Positions 1-8,844 are shown, numbered from the stretch's first letter. The stretch: DNA of 64,000 nucleotides from Streptomyces sp. NBC_00414 (GCF_036038375.1 NZ_CP107935.1:5394001-5458000), one strand, 5' to 3'. Notes: generated by a model not told the origin, from the sequence alone. Program-made: numbers and translations.

Positions 1-357
1 CTCCTCGATGAAGCCGTTCTCGTTCAGCTTGCGGGCGAAGTGCTGCGTCAGCTCGGCGTTCTGCGGGCTGGAGCTGCGGCCGAAGTAGTCGAACCGCAGC
101 TGGAAGCCGTCGTACACCGACTTCTGCGCGTCGTGCGCCTGGGCGCAGAACTCGGCGACGGGGAGGCCCTGCTCCTTCGCGGCCAGTTCGGCCGGGGTGC
201 CGTGCTCGTCCGTCGCGCAGATGTAGAGGACGTCGTGGCCGCGCTGGCGGAGGTACCTGGCGTACACGTCCGCCGGGAGCATGGACCCCACCATGTTGCC
301 CAGGTGCTTGATCCCGTTGATGTACGGAAGGGCGCTGGTGATGAGGTGTCGAGCCAT
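1..357 (-). CDS. metG: Methionyl-tRNA synthetase, N-terminal part (cut by window edge)
   Basis: Cytoplasmic enzyme that charges tRNA-Met with methionine. Only the first 119 codons lie in the window; the rest is beyond the left edge. The N-terminus MARHLITSALPYINGIKHLG is the conserved start of the class I MetRS catalytic domain, and HLGN at residues 18-21 is the HIGH-type ATP signature. A GGGAG sequence lies about nine bases before the ATG at 357. The gene follows the VWA gene on the same strand, but a hairpin at 459-500 separates them, so it probably has its own promoter in 358-458. The family call is secure. Confidence 0.95.
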   Translation of the reverse strand, partial: MARHLITSALPYINGIKHLGNMVGSMLPADVYARYLRQRGHDVLYICATDEHGTPAELAAKEQGLPVAEFCAQAHDAQKSVYDGFQLRFDYFGRSSSPQNAELTQHFARKLNENGFIEE

Positions 358-458
358 TGCGGGCTGCTCCCGAGTCGCTACGTGGGGTGACGTCCGGTCG
401 AGTACTGCTTCGACTTTCGGCCGTCTTACGAACCTTGAAATCGTAGCCGACATGGGTG

Positions 459-500
459 GGCCGCCCGCTCCTCCTTTTGAAGGGTGGGAAGCGGGCGGCC
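459..500 (-). terminator. Hairpin terminator of the VWA gene
   Basis: Perfect 11-bp arms, GGCCGCCCGCT at 459-469 and its complement at 490-500, with a 20-base loop. It begins 23 bases after the stop codon of the VWA gene and lies upstream of metG. Confidence 0.65.
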
Positions 501-522
501 GGGGTGGGGCTGCGGCGCGGGA

Positions 523-2181
523 TTACGGGCGCCAGTTCGCCAGTACGCCCTCGTAGATCTCCGTGTCCGTGAGTTCGCGGGGCGTCGGGCCCGCGTGGAA
601 GAAGGCGGTGTTGTCCGACTTCAGCTTGCGGAGGTAGTCGAAGGCCTTGTTGTCCTGCTCGCCGAACGCGACGAAGGAGAAGAAGAGGCCGGGGTGGCTC
701 TTCGCCGCCGACGTCAGGGCCTGGGTGGCCGGGGTCTTGGCGTCCGGGGCGCCGTCCGTCTGGAAGACGACCAGGCCGGGCTCCGCGGGGGTGCCCGACT
801 TCTCGTGCAGGGCGATCACTTCCTCAACGGCCGCGTGATAGCTGGTACGGCCCATGCGGCCGAGGCCGGCGTGGAGTTCGTCGATCTTGTTGTCGTACCC
901 GGCGAGGGTCAGCTCGCCGGTGCCGTCCAGCTCGGTGGAGAAGAAGACGACCTGGACGTTCGCCTCCGGCGCGAGGTGGGCCGCGAGGGCGAGCGTCTGC
1001 TCACCGAGGGCCTGCGCGGAGCCGTCCTTGTAGTACGGGCGCATCGACGCGGAGCGGTCCAGCACCAGGTAGACCTTGGCGCGGGCGTCGGTGAGGCCCT
1101 GGTTCGCCAGGGCGGTGGCGGCGGCCTTGTAGGCGCTGAGGAGGGCGGGGGCCTCGGACGCGACCGCGTCCTCGCCCCCGGCGGGGGATTCCGGTGCCGC
1201 CTCGGCCTTGGCCTCGGGCGCCGACGGCTTCTCGGCCTCCGCCGCGAGGGGCTCGGGCTTGGACTCCGGCCCGGATTCCGGCTCGGGCGTCGGCTCCGGG
1301 GTCACTTCGGCGACGGCGGCCTCGGCCTCGGCCTCCGTGTCGGAGGCCTTCTCGGCGGCGGCGGCCTCGGCCTCGGGCTCCGCCTCGACGACCGGCTCGG
1401 TCTCGGGCTCCGGGACGAGCTGGATGACCAGCTCGGGTTCGGCCTCGGCCGCGGCGATCACGGGCTCCGGCTCCGGCTCCGCCTTCGCGGGCTCGGGCGT
1501 CGGCTCCGGGGTCACCTCGGTGGCGGCGACGGGCCCGGTCTCGGGCTTCGCCTCGGGCTCGGGCGCCACGACGGGCTCCGGCTCGGCCTTCGGGGCGACC
1601 TCGGTGACCTCGGCGACGACGGGCGCCGCCTCCGGCTCCGGTGCCGTCTCGACGACGGGCTCGGGCTTCGCCTCGGGTTCGGCCGCCGCGACGGGCTCCG
1701 GCTCGGCCTCCACCACAGGCTTCGTCTTCGTCTTCGTCTTCGCCTTCGCGGCAGGCGCTGCCTCGGGCTCCGCCTCCGCGACAGGCTCCGCGGCAGCCGC
1801 GGGCTCCGGCTCAGCCACCGGCTCCGTCTCGGTCTTCGCCGCGGGCGCAGTCGCCTGCTTCGGGACCGTCACGTTGTCGAACGCCGCCGAGACCAGGTCG
1901 TCCACCGTGGACGCCTTGGACCCGGTCGTGGAGTCGGTCTTGGAGTCGGTCTTGGGTTCGGTTCCGGACTCGGTCGTGCGGTCGGTCCCGGCCACGGGCT
2001 CAGTGGCCGGTGCGGGGACAGAGACCTCAGGCTCGGCTGCCGCAGGCGTGGGCTCGGGAGCCGTCTCCTGCCGGGCCGCCGGGACGGTCGGCTCGGTGGC
2101 GGACGCGGAAGGGTCCGCACCGGCAGCGTCCCCCTTGCGTGACTTTCCGAACGCATTCCGCAGGCGGGTGAGAATGCCCAT
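523..2181 (-). CDS. VWA-domain protein with long Pro/Ala/Glu/Val-rich N-terminal tail
   Basis: A 552-residue protein. After a short basic start (MGILTRLRNAFGKSRKG), residues from about 20 to 340 are a low-complexity acidic tail of degenerate PEPEAKPE-like repeats. The C-terminal 190 residues are a von Willebrand factor A domain of the type seen beside tellurium-resistance (TerD-like) proteins. It has the MIDAS motif DRSAS near residue 375, preceded by VYLVL, and later the FQTDGAPD segment. The domain should bind a divalent metal and a protein partner. The ATG at 2181 is preferred over an upstream in-frame ATG because GAAGGG lies eight bases before it. There is no signal peptide, so it is probably cytoplasmic. 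The partner is unknown. The repetitive tail also produces long false ORFs on the other strand. Confidence 0.85.
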   Translation of the reverse strand: MGILTRLRNAFGKSRKGDAAGADPSASATEPTVPAARQETAPEPTPAAAEPEVSVPAPATEPVAGTDRTTESGTEPKTDSKTDSTTGSKASTVDDLVSAAFDNVTVPKQATAPAAKTETEPVAEPEPAAAAEPVAEAEPEAAPAAKAKTKTKTKPVVEAEPEPVAAAEPEAKPEPVVETAPEPEAAPVVAEVTEVAPKAEPEPVVAPEPEAKPETGPVAATEVTPEPTPEPAKAEPEPEPVIAAAEAEPELVIQLVPEPETEPVVEAEPEAEAAAAEKASDTEAEAEAAVAEVTPEPTPEPESGPESKPEPLAAEAEKPSAPEAKAEAAPESPAGGEDAVASEAPALLSAYKAAATALANQGLTDARAKVYLVLDRSASMRPYYKDGSAQALGEQTLALAAHLAPEANVQVVFFSTELDGTGELTLAGYDNKIDELHAGLGRMGRTSYHAAVEEVIALHEKSGTPAEPGLVVFQTDGAPDAKTPATQALTSAAKSHPGLFFSFVAFGEQDNKAFDYLRKLKSDNTAFFHAGPTPRELTDTEIYEGVLANWRP

Positions 2182-2333
2182 GTGCGCAACCCTTCGCATG
2201 AGTTGGTTCCGTCAATCCCTGGCCAGGACGGACACGTAAGGTTAGCCGCCAGGACCGAAGATCTTTATCGGGCCCAAACATGGGCCCGATTACCGCACGC
2301 ATGTCGGGTTCAAAGCCCTTTTGGCACGGCCTA

Positions 2334-2355
2334 GTTCACTCTCCGTTCACCTCAC
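2334..2355 (+). promoter_or_regulatory. PHO box (PhoP operator) of phoX
   Basis: Two adjacent 11-base direct repeats, GTTCACTCTCC (2334-2344) and GTTCACCTCAC (2345-2355), match the Streptomyces PhoP direct-repeat unit (GTTCACC core, 11-base period). A possible -10 element, TAGCGT, lies at 2383-2388, and the GTG start is 63 bases after the box. This predicts induction of phoX under phosphate limitation through PhoR-PhoP. Confidence 0.85.
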
Positions 2356-2418
2356 GTCCGCGCCCTCGCACGCGCGTGCCCCTAGCGTCTCGCCAGACAC
2401 AGACATAGGGGAGGGAAC

Positions 2419-4521
2419 GTGCGCAACCTGCTGCCTCTGCTCGGCTCGACCGGTTCACACCCGGGCGGCCGTTCCGAGATGACCTGTCGGTACCGCTGTG
2501 GTGATGCCTGCTTCCACCCGGCGCCCAACACCAGCGCCAACGAATACGTCGGCGACGTCATCGCCGGGGCGCTCAGCCGTCGTTCCATGATGCGTGCCGC
2601 GGCCGCGGTGACCGTGACCACGGCCGCGGCCGGGAGCGCGGTCCTCGGCGCCGGCGCGACCCCCGCCGCCGCCCAGCCCGCCGAGGGCGCGGCGGCCACC
2701 CTCGGAAAGGGCTCGCACGGTTCGCACGGCTCGAAGGGCAAGGCCGCCCGCGGCCTGCGCTTCACCCCCGTCGCGCCGAACACGACCGACGCCGTGACCG
2801 TCCCCGAGGGCTACGGCCAGAACGTGGTCATCCGCTGGGGCGAGCCCATCCTGCGCGGCGCTCCCGCCTTCGACCCGGACCGGCAGACCGCGGCGGCGCA
2901 GGCAGGCCAGTTCGGCTACAACTGCGACTTCCTCGCCCTGCTCCCGCTGCCGGGCGAGCGCGGCCGTCAGCTGCTCGTGGCGAACCACGAGTACACGGAC
3001 GAAGTCCTGATGTTCAAGGGCTACGACCCCGCGAACCCGACCCGCGAGCAGGCCGAGATCGCCTGGGCCGCGCACGGTCTGGGTGTCGTCGTGGTCGAGG
3101 AGGAGCGCAGGACCGGCAAGCTCACCGCCGTTCCCCGCCACCACCTGAACCGGCGCGTCACCGCGACCACCGAGTTCAAGGTGACCGGACCGGCCGCGGG
3201 CTCCGCCCTCCTGAGGACCTCCGCCGACCCGACCGGCAAGAAGGTCCTCGGCACGCTCAACAACTGCGCCGGCGGCGAGACCCCCTGGGGCACGACGCTG
3301 CACGGCGAGGAGAACTTCAACCAGTACTTCGCCAACGCGAGCCGCACCACGGACGCCCGCTACGGCATCGGCACCGGCGCCACCGAGCGCAAGTGGGAGC
3401 GGTTCGACAAGCGCTTCGACGTCGCCCAGGAGCCGAACGAGGTCCACCGCTTCGGCTACATCGTCGAGCTGGACCCGTACGACCCGACCTCGACGCCCCG
3501 CAAGCGGACCGCGCTCGGGCGGTTCAAGCACGAGGGCGCGACGATCCGTCTCACGGACGACGGCCGCCCGGTCGCCTACACCGGTGACGACGAGCGCTTC
3601 GACTACATGTACAAGTTCGTCGGCAGCAAGCGGATGCGCCACGGCAGCAGCCGCGCCGCCCGCGAGCACAACCTGACCCTCCTCGACGAGGGCACGCTGT
3701 ACGTCGCCAAGCTCACCGGCGACTCCCCGGCGATCGAGATCGACGGCACCGGCAAGCTCCCCTCCGACGGCGAGTTCGACGGCAGCGGTACGTGGATCCC
3801 GCTCGCCACCGCCACCGCGAAGGGCGCCGTCTCGCACGTCCCCGGCATGACCGCCGAGGAGGTGTACGTCTTCACGCGCCTCGCCGGTGACAAGGTGGGC
3901 GCCACGAAGATGGACCGCCCGGAGGACATCCAGCCCTCCCCGCACACCGGCAAGGTGTACGTCGCCCTGACGAACAACGCCAACCGCGGTGTCGGCGCCA
4001 ACACCAAGGCCGACGAGGCCAACCCGCGCAACGCCAACAAGCACGGGCACGTCCTGGAGCTGACCGAGCGCCGCAACCGCGCCGACTCCACCGGCTTCGC
4101 CTGGTCGCTGTTCCTCGTCGCGGGCGACCCGAAGGACCCCGCCACGTACTTCGCGGGCTACCCGAAGGACAAGGTCAGCCAGATCTCCTGCCCGGACAAC
4201 GTGGCCTTCGACCCGCACGGCAACCTGTGGATCTCCACCGACGGCGCGCAGCTCGGCTCGCACGACGGCCTGTTCGGCGTGGCGACGAAGGGTGAGCGGC
4301 GCGGTGAGCTGAAGCAGTTCCTGACCGTGCCGAAGGGTGCCGAGACCTGCGGCCCGCTCGTCCAGGACCGCCGCGTCCTGGTGGCGGTGCAGCACCCGGG
4401 CGAGATCACCGGCGCGACCGTCGAGAACCCGGCGAGCGTCTGGCCCGACGGCCCCGGAAAGATCGTCCGCCCGTCGGTCGTCTCCGTCTGGCGCAAGGAC
4501 GGCGAGGACATCGGCGTGTGA
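2419..4521 (+). CDS. phoX: PhoX-family alkaline phosphatase, Tat-exported
   Basis: A 700-residue protein of the PhoX/DUF839 family, secreted calcium-dependent phosphomonoesterases that release phosphate from organic esters. A twin-arginine motif and hydrophobic stretch (SRRSMMRAAAAV, about residues 54-80) follow a long N-terminal extension and predict Tat export. Family hallmarks are TLNNCAGGETPWGT, the HGEENFNQYF segment and a C-terminal region containing SCPDNVAFDPHGNLWISTDG. The GTG at 2419 has GAGGGAAC just before it. A clear PHO box upstream supports phosphate regulation. It is transcribed alone, and one copy of the dispersed repeat lies after it. Confidence 0.93.
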   Translation: MRNLLPLLGSTGSHPGGRSEMTCRYRCGDACFHPAPNTSANEYVGDVIAGALSRRSMMRAAAAVTVTTAAAGSAVLGAGATPAAAQPAEGAAATLGKGSHGSHGSKGKAARGLRFTPVAPNTTDAVTVPEGYGQNVVIRWGEPILRGAPAFDPDRQTAAAQAGQFGYNCDFLALLPLPGERGRQLLVANHEYTDEVLMFKGYDPANPTREQAEIAWAAHGLGVVVVEEERRTGKLTAVPRHHLNRRVTATTEFKVTGPAAGSALLRTSADPTGKKVLGTLNNCAGGETPWGTTLHGEENFNQYFANASRTTDARYGIGTGATERKWERFDKRFDVAQEPNEVHRFGYIVELDPYDPTSTPRKRTALGRFKHEGATIRLTDDGRPVAYTGDDERFDYMYKFVGSKRMRHGSSRAAREHNLTLLDEGTLYVAKLTGDSPAIEIDGTGKLPSDGEFDGSGTWIPLATATAKGAVSHVPGMTAEEVYVFTRLAGDKVGATKMDRPEDIQPSPHTGKVYVALTNNANRGVGANTKADEANPRNANKHGHVLELTERRNRADSTGFAWSLFLVAGDPKDPATYFAGYPKDKVSQISCPDNVAFDPHGNLWISTDGAQLGSHDGLFGVATKGERRGELKQFLTVPKGAETCGPLVQDRRVLVAVQHPGEITGATVENPASVWPDGPGKIVRPSVVSVWRKDGEDIGV

Positions 4522-4575
4522 CGCACCCATGACCGGAGGCGCCTCCTACGGCAGGGGGCGCCCCCGGCGCCCTCA

Positions 4576-4595
4576 GGGGCGCGGGGGAACTGCGC
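4576..4595. repeat. Dispersed GC-rich repeat, single forward copy
   Basis: GGGGCGCGGGGGAACTGCGC, one base longer than the usual 19-base core. It lies between the convergent phoX and snpR genes and is preceded by a short GGGGGCGCCCCC palindrome. Confidence 0.8.
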
Positions 4596-4655
4596 GACCA
4601 GCCTCCACGCATCCGCATCCGCACCCGCACCCGGCACCCGGCCGCAAGCCGTGAG

Positions 4656-5579
4656 TCACGCGGTGACAAGATTCAGCCACTCCCCATAGCCGGGGGATTC
4701 CCGCGCCACCTCCGCGTACGCCTCCCACAGTTCCGGGAACACAAGGTCCAACTCCCCCTCCGTACGCGCCGCGAGCACCAGCCGGACCCCCAGCGGATCC
4801 CCCTGGATCCGCCGCACCGCCATCTCCGGCCGCGGCTGGCACGTCGGCTGGCAGACCGTGACGACCTCGCCGGTCGCGACCAGCGAGGCGGCCGTGTGGT
4901 AGTCCCCGTGCAGCACCCGGGGCCGTAGCCCCGCCGCCCGCAGCATGCGGTGCACGGCGTCCCACTCCCCGTCCACCGTCGGATCGATCATCCACCGGTC
5001 CCCGGCCAGGTCGGAGAGCTGGACCTCCGGGCGCGAGGCCGCCGGGTGGTCGGCCGGCAGCGAGACGAACTGCGGCTCGCGGTCGACCAGGACGCGCAGC
5101 GCCAGCCCGTCCGGCATCCGCAGCGGGCTGCCCTCCACCTCGTGGACGAAGGCCACGTCGAGCCGCCCGTCGGCGAGCATGCGCAGCAGGGCGTTCGGGG
5201 AGACGTCCATCTGCAGGACCGGCTCCCGCTGCCGTGAGCGCAGCCGGCGCAGCCAGCCCGCGAGGGCGCGGCTCGCGGTCGAGCCGATCCGGAGCTGGGG
5301 CCCGTCGGCGTCCGTCGCGGCGGCCCTGGCCTCCGCTATCAGCGACCGCATTTCGGCCACCAGCGGGCGGGCGCGGCCGAGGACGACCAGCCCGAGGGGC
5401 GTCGGCCGGCAGCCGGTGCGTTCGCGGAGGAAGAGAGGGCCGCCGAGCTCCTGCTCGATGCGCTTGAGCTGGGTGCTCAACGAGGGCTGGGCGACGCCGA
5501 GCTGCCGGGCGGCCCGGTGCAGGCTGCCGGTGTCGGCTATGGCGCACAGTGCGCGGAGGTGCCTGACCTCTAGGTCCAT
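4656..5579 (-). CDS. snpR: LysR-family activator, SnpR-like
   Basis: A 307-residue LysR-type regulator. Residues 1-60 hold the winged helix-turn-helix (MDLEVRHLRALCAIADTGSL, then AARQLGVAQPSLSTQLKRIE), and the rest is a periplasmic-binding-like effector domain. It is divergent from a snapalysin gene, the arrangement known for snpR-snpA in Streptomyces lividans and relatives, where the LysR protein activates protease transcription. The ATG at 5579 opens the canonical LysR N-terminus; a longer in-frame extension to 5783 would overlap snpA and is rejected. A LysR dyad lies in the shared promoter region. The effector is unknown. Confidence 0.9.
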   Translation of the reverse strand: MDLEVRHLRALCAIADTGSLHRAARQLGVAQPSLSTQLKRIEQELGGPLFLRERTGCRPTPLGLVVLGRARPLVAEMRSLIAEARAAATDADGPQLRIGSTASRALAGWLRRLRSRQREPVLQMDVSPNALLRMLADGRLDVAFVHEVEGSPLRMPDGLALRVLVDREPQFVSLPADHPAASRPEVQLSDLAGDRWMIDPTVDGEWDAVHRMLRAAGLRPRVLHGDYHTAASLVATGEVVTVCQPTCQPRPEMAVRRIQGDPLGVRLVLAARTEGELDLVFPELWEAYAEVARESPGYGEWLNLVTA

Positions 5580-5667
5580 GCCGTCGGAGCCTAAAGCGGA
5601 AGTACAGCTTTCACCAGACGCACAAACCCCACCCAAAACAATCGAGTTGGACGATCGGATTCGGGCG

Positions 5668-5684
5668 GATAGCTGCGTCCTATC
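5668..5684. promoter_or_regulatory. LysR-type operator between snpR and snpA
   Basis: An interrupted dyad, GATAG-N7-CTATC, that contains the LysR-type T-N11-A motif (T at 5670, A at 5682). It lies 88 bases upstream of snpR and 83 upstream of snpA, as expected for a regulator controlling both promoters. Confidence 0.65.
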
Positions 5685-5767
5685 GCCTGTTGGCATCATC
5701 ACAGCCGCCTCACAGACACCGAAACTCACCGGTGACGACTTCACCCCCCCCACGCAAGGAGTCATCG

Positions 5768-6436
5768 ATGCGACTGTCCACACCCATGCTCTCCGTCGCG
5801 GTCGGCCTCGGCCTCACCGCGGCCGCGCTCGGTACCGTCCCGGCCTCGGCGGCCCAGGCGCCGGAGCCGGTGTCCACCGCTTCCCTGCCGGGCGCGGGCT
5901 ACAACGGTTCCGGCGAAGAGGCGAAGGCCAACCAGGCCTTCTTCGACGCCGTGCTGAAGTCCGTGGCCGAGAAGCGCGCCGCGAACCCGACGTCCGCCGC
6001 CGCCGTCACCGTGGTCTACAACGCCTCGGCGGCGCCGTCCTTCGCCACCCAGATAGCCCGCAGCACGTCGATCTGGAACAGCTCCGTCTCGAACGTCAAG
6101 CTCCAGGCCGGCAGCAGCGGCGCGAGTTTCACGTACCGCGAGGGGAACGACTCGCGCGGTTCGTACGCGTCCACGGACGGGCACGGCAGAGGCTACATAT
6201 TCCTCGACTACAGGCAGAACCAGCAGTACGACTCGACGCGCGTCACCGCCCACGAGACCGGGCACGTGCTCGGGCTGCCGGACCACTACTCCGGGCCGTG
6301 CAGTGAGCTGATGTCGGGCGGCGGTCCCGGTACGTCCTGCACGAACTCGATCCCCAACAGCGCGGAGCGCGCCCGCGTGAACCAGCTGTGGGCCAACGGT
6401 CTCGCGAAGGCGATGGCCAAGGTCAACCAGGGCTAG
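5768..6436 (+). CDS. snpA: Snapalysin, secreted zinc metalloprotease (M7 family)
   Basis: A 222-residue secreted small neutral protease. A Sec signal peptide (MRLSTPMLSVAVGLGLTAAA, cleavage probably after ASA near residue 29) is followed by a short propeptide. The zinc site HETGHVLGLPD near residue 160 is the M7 HExxHxxGxxD motif, in which Asp replaces the usual third His. A Ser-Gly-Gly-Gly region and two Cys residues (C-SELM and TSC-TNS) follow, as in snapalysins. AAGGAG at 5755-5760 fixes the ATG at 5768. Expression is probably activated by the divergent LysR protein. A strong hairpin terminates the gene. Confidence 0.95.
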   Translation: MRLSTPMLSVAVGLGLTAAALGTVPASAAQAPEPVSTASLPGAGYNGSGEEAKANQAFFDAVLKSVAEKRAANPTSAAAVTVVYNASAAPSFATQIARSTSIWNSSVSNVKLQAGSSGASFTYREGNDSRGSYASTDGHGRGYIFLDYRQNQQYDSTRVTAHETGHVLGLPDHYSGPCSELMSGGGPGTSCTNSIPNSAERARVNQLWANGLAKAMAKVNQG

Positions 6437-6526
6437 CCGGCTGCGAGGCGGTGCGGAGTCGGCGCCGCACCGCCTAGAACCGGGGCCGGCAGGCCCCCCT
6501 CGGACGCACCACCCCACCCCCCACGG

Positions 6527-6564
6527 ACGTGGGCCGCCCCTCCTGCACAGAGGGCGGCCCACGT
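6527..6564. terminator. Terminator between snpA and the EEP-family gene
   Basis: A 13-bp perfect stem (ACGTGGGCCGCCC and its complement at 6552-6564) with a 12-base loop, followed on the + strand by CGTGTTTT. It lies between two convergent genes and probably serves both. Confidence 0.8.
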
Positions 6565-6611
6565 CGTGTTTTCCAGGGCTGCGGGGGACAGGGTCGCGGG
6601 GGACCCGGGGG

Positions 6612-7718
6612 TTACGGGTTCTTGTTGAGGGTCAGGTCCACGACGAGTGCGCGGTGGTCGGTGTTCCCGAGGTCCAGGAAACGGGTCCGGGTCGCCGTGA
6701 AGCCACGGGACACGAGGACGTGGTCGATCTGGGCTCCGAAGGCCGGGGTCGTCAGAGAGGGCCAGCTCGGGGTGCGGGTGTCGCCGGTGAGGCGGGCGCC
6801 GTCCATGAAGCCGGTGTCCAGGATGCGGCGGAAGGCCGCGTGGTCCTGGGTGGCGTTGAAGTCGCCCGCGACGACGGTGGGCCTGCCTATGTTCGCGGCG
6901 GCGTAGTCCCGCAGCGCGGCCAGCTCCTTGCGCCAGGTGCCCAGGTGGGACGGGAGCGGTGGCATGGGGTGGGCCAGCTGGAGGCGGATCTCCTGGCCGT
7001 CGACCTCGGCGGTGGCGCCGGGCATGCCCATGGTGGCGGGGATGCCTTTCGCGGGCCGCAGGGGATGGCGGCTGAGGATGACCGACCCCTCGGACTCGGC
7101 GCCCTCCACGGCCTGCCGGTAGGGGTAGACGACCTTGCCGTCCTTCTCGCCCTTCGTGTCCTTCTCGCCCTTCGCGCTCTTCCCGAGGGCCTGTTCCAGC
7201 TTCTTCTCGCAGGTGCTCTCGCACTCCTGGACGAAGACCAGGTCGGGGCGCTGCTTCCCGACCGCCTCGATCAGGCCGTCCGTTGCCTGGCCGAACTCGA
7301 CGTTCGCCGTGAGGACGCGGACCTCCGCGACCGGGACGCCCCCGGGCTCCATCGTCTTGCCGTACGGCTCGATGTACCAGGCGGTCACGGCGAGGGCGGC
7401 GACGCCCCAGACGAGGCCGATGCGCCAGTGGGACAACGCGGCGAACAGGAGGGCGACGCCGGTGGGGGCGAGGAGCCAGGGCAGGAACGCGAGCAACTGG
7501 GGTACGGGGGTGACGGCGTCGGTGTCCGCGACGCGGCAGCCCAGGACGATGCTCACGGTGAGGAGCAGCAGGCCGGCGAACCAGGCGCCGGGCCGTGTGC
7601 TGCCGTGTCTCGGCGCCGGGACGTTGTTGTCCCCGGTCCACTCGCCCGTCTCCGCCGTCGTGCTGCGCAAGGCCACGTCTCCCACCCCTTCTGACCCACC
7701 CACCCCAGTCATCTGCAT
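6612..7718 (-). CDS. Membrane-anchored endonuclease/exonuclease/phosphatase-family protein
   Basis: A 368-residue protein. After a cytoplasmic start there are about three membrane segments (roughly residues 47-66, 72-92 and 98-118), then an EEP-family metal-dependent hydrolase domain outside the membrane. The catalytic signatures are all present: LTANVEFG, VQECES with the metal-binding Glu, ILSRHPL, VVAGDFNAT and the C-terminal GNTDHRALVVDL with the catalytic His. A Lys-rich insertion (KSAKGEKDTKGEKDGK) sits in the middle of the domain. The substrate could be a phospholipid, nucleic acid or phosphoester. GGGAGG lies close to the ATG at 7718. Confidence 0.88.
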   Translation of the reverse strand: MQMTGVGGSEGVGDVALRSTTAETGEWTGDNNVPAPRHGSTRPGAWFAGLLLLTVSIVLGCRVADTDAVTPVPQLLAFLPWLLAPTGVALLFAALSHWRIGLVWGVAALAVTAWYIEPYGKTMEPGGVPVAEVRVLTANVEFGQATDGLIEAVGKQRPDLVFVQECESTCEKKLEQALGKSAKGEKDTKGEKDGKVVYPYRQAVEGAESEGSVILSRHPLRPAKGIPATMGMPGATAEVDGQEIRLQLAHPMPPLPSHLGTWRKELAALRDYAAANIGRPTVVAGDFNATQDHAAFRRILDTGFMDGARLTGDTRTPSWPSLTTPAFGAQIDHVLVSRGFTATRTRFLDLGNTDHRALVVDLTLNKNP

Positions 7719-8019
7719 GGATCCTCCCTCAAAGACGGGGGGAGTGCGTGCGGGGTTGCGTGGCGGGGGGTCGGCTGCGAGCCGGTGGGGGTGGGCCGCG
7801 CAGTTCCCCGCGCCCCTCAGGAGCGGGCCCGCCCCCCGGCTCCCCGGGCCGTCGGGTGCGGGTGGGTGGGGGCCGATCGCGCCGTTCCCCGCGCCCCTTC
7901 AGGGCAAAAGCTGGGACGCGGCCCCGCTTTCAGGGGCGCGGGGAACGGTGCGGCTCACTTTCACCGGCCCGCACCCGCCGAACGGACCGGTCCTCTCAGG
8001 GGCGCGGGGAACTGCGCGA
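7719..8019. repeat. Intergenic cluster of the dispersed GC-rich repeat (four cores)
   Basis: No gene in this stretch. Cores are at 7798-7816 (reverse), 7879-7897 (reverse, GCCGTT variant), 7933-7951 (forward variant) and 7999-8017 (forward). The second and third face each other across an AAAAGCTGGG...CCCCGCTTT hairpin spacer. The last copy runs into the 3' end of the hydrolase gene. Confidence 0.85.
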
Positions 8020-8820
8020 TCAGCCCCCGCCCGGCCGCACCCGGTCGCAACGGTCCAGCAGCCCGGCCAGGGCCTCGTTGAACTCCGCCGGGCGTTCGAG
8101 ATTCGGCATGTGGGCCGCGCCCCGTACGACACACAGCGTCGAGTCCGGGACAGCCTCGTGCATGGCCTCCGCGTCCCCCACGGGAGTGAACTCGTCGTCC
8201 TCCCCCACCACCACCAGCGTGGGAACACCGACCCGGGTGAGCAGCGACCGGTAGTCGGGCCGCTCGGCCCGCCCCCGCAGGGCCGCCGCCGCACCCTCCG
8301 CCGACGTACCGGCCATCATGCGGTGGACGTGCGCCGCCACCTCCGGCCGGGCGTACGGCGCGACCATCTTGTACAGCACCTCGTCGGCGTACCCGCCCAT
8401 CCCCTCGCGGAGCAGCCGGTCGGCCGTCGCACCCCGGGCCTCCTTCCCGGAGGGCGTCTCGGCGGCCGGGAACGTGTCCGCCAGGACCAGGCCCCGGATC
8501 CGCCCGGGGAACAGGCGGTAGCACTCCATGACGATCTGGCCGCCCATCGACAGTCCCCCGAGGACGAATTCGGGTACCCGGAGATCGTCGAGGAGGGCCG
8601 CCACGTCCTCGGCGAAGACGGAGAGCGGGGTGATCCCGGGGACCACCGGGGACGCGCCGTAACCCCGCAGGTCCGGGACGATCACCCGGCGGCCGGCGGC
8701 GAAGGCCGCCACCTGCGGGGCCCACATCGTGCGGTCGAAGGGGTGGCCGTGGATCAGGACAAGGGGCAGCGCCGTGGAAGCATGCGCGCCTTTGTCCTCG
8801 TATGCGAGGAAGGGAGCCAT
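8020..8820 (-). CDS. Alpha/beta-fold hydrolase
   Basis: A 266-residue cytoplasmic alpha/beta hydrolase. It has the oxyanion HGHPFDRTMW loop, PDLRGYG, the nucleophile elbow GLSMGG (catalytic Ser), VVGEDDEFTP (acid) and the final His in GAAHMPNLERP. The ATG at 8820 gives the usual start; the longer in-frame extension to 9126 covers the divergent gene and is rejected. The stop codon and the final glycines are supplied by the tail of a dispersed repeat at 7999-8030, so the C-terminus appears to have been reshaped by that element. It is divergent from a MocR regulator with an operator between, which suggests that regulator controls it. Confidence 0.9.
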   Translation of the reverse strand: MAPFLAYEDKGAHASTALPLVLIHGHPFDRTMWAPQVAAFAAGRRVIVPDLRGYGASPVVPGITPLSVFAEDVAALLDDLRVPEFVLGGLSMGGQIVMECYRLFPGRIRGLVLADTFPAAETPSGKEARGATADRLLREGMGGYADEVLYKMVAPYARPEVAAHVHRMMAGTSAEGAAAALRGRAERPDYRSLLTRVGVPTLVVVGEDDEFTPVGDAEAMHEAVPDSTLCVVRGAAHMPNLERPAEFNEALAGLLDRCDRVRPGGG

Positions 8821-8844
8821 GGACCGGACCCTAGGTCCACCCCC

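Noticed and set aside
2455..4530. 691-codon minus-strand ORF opposite phoX
   Set aside because: Composition is Val/Arg/Gly/Ala-rich with no recognisable motif, while the + strand holds an unmistakable PhoX. It is a shadow of GC-rich third positions.
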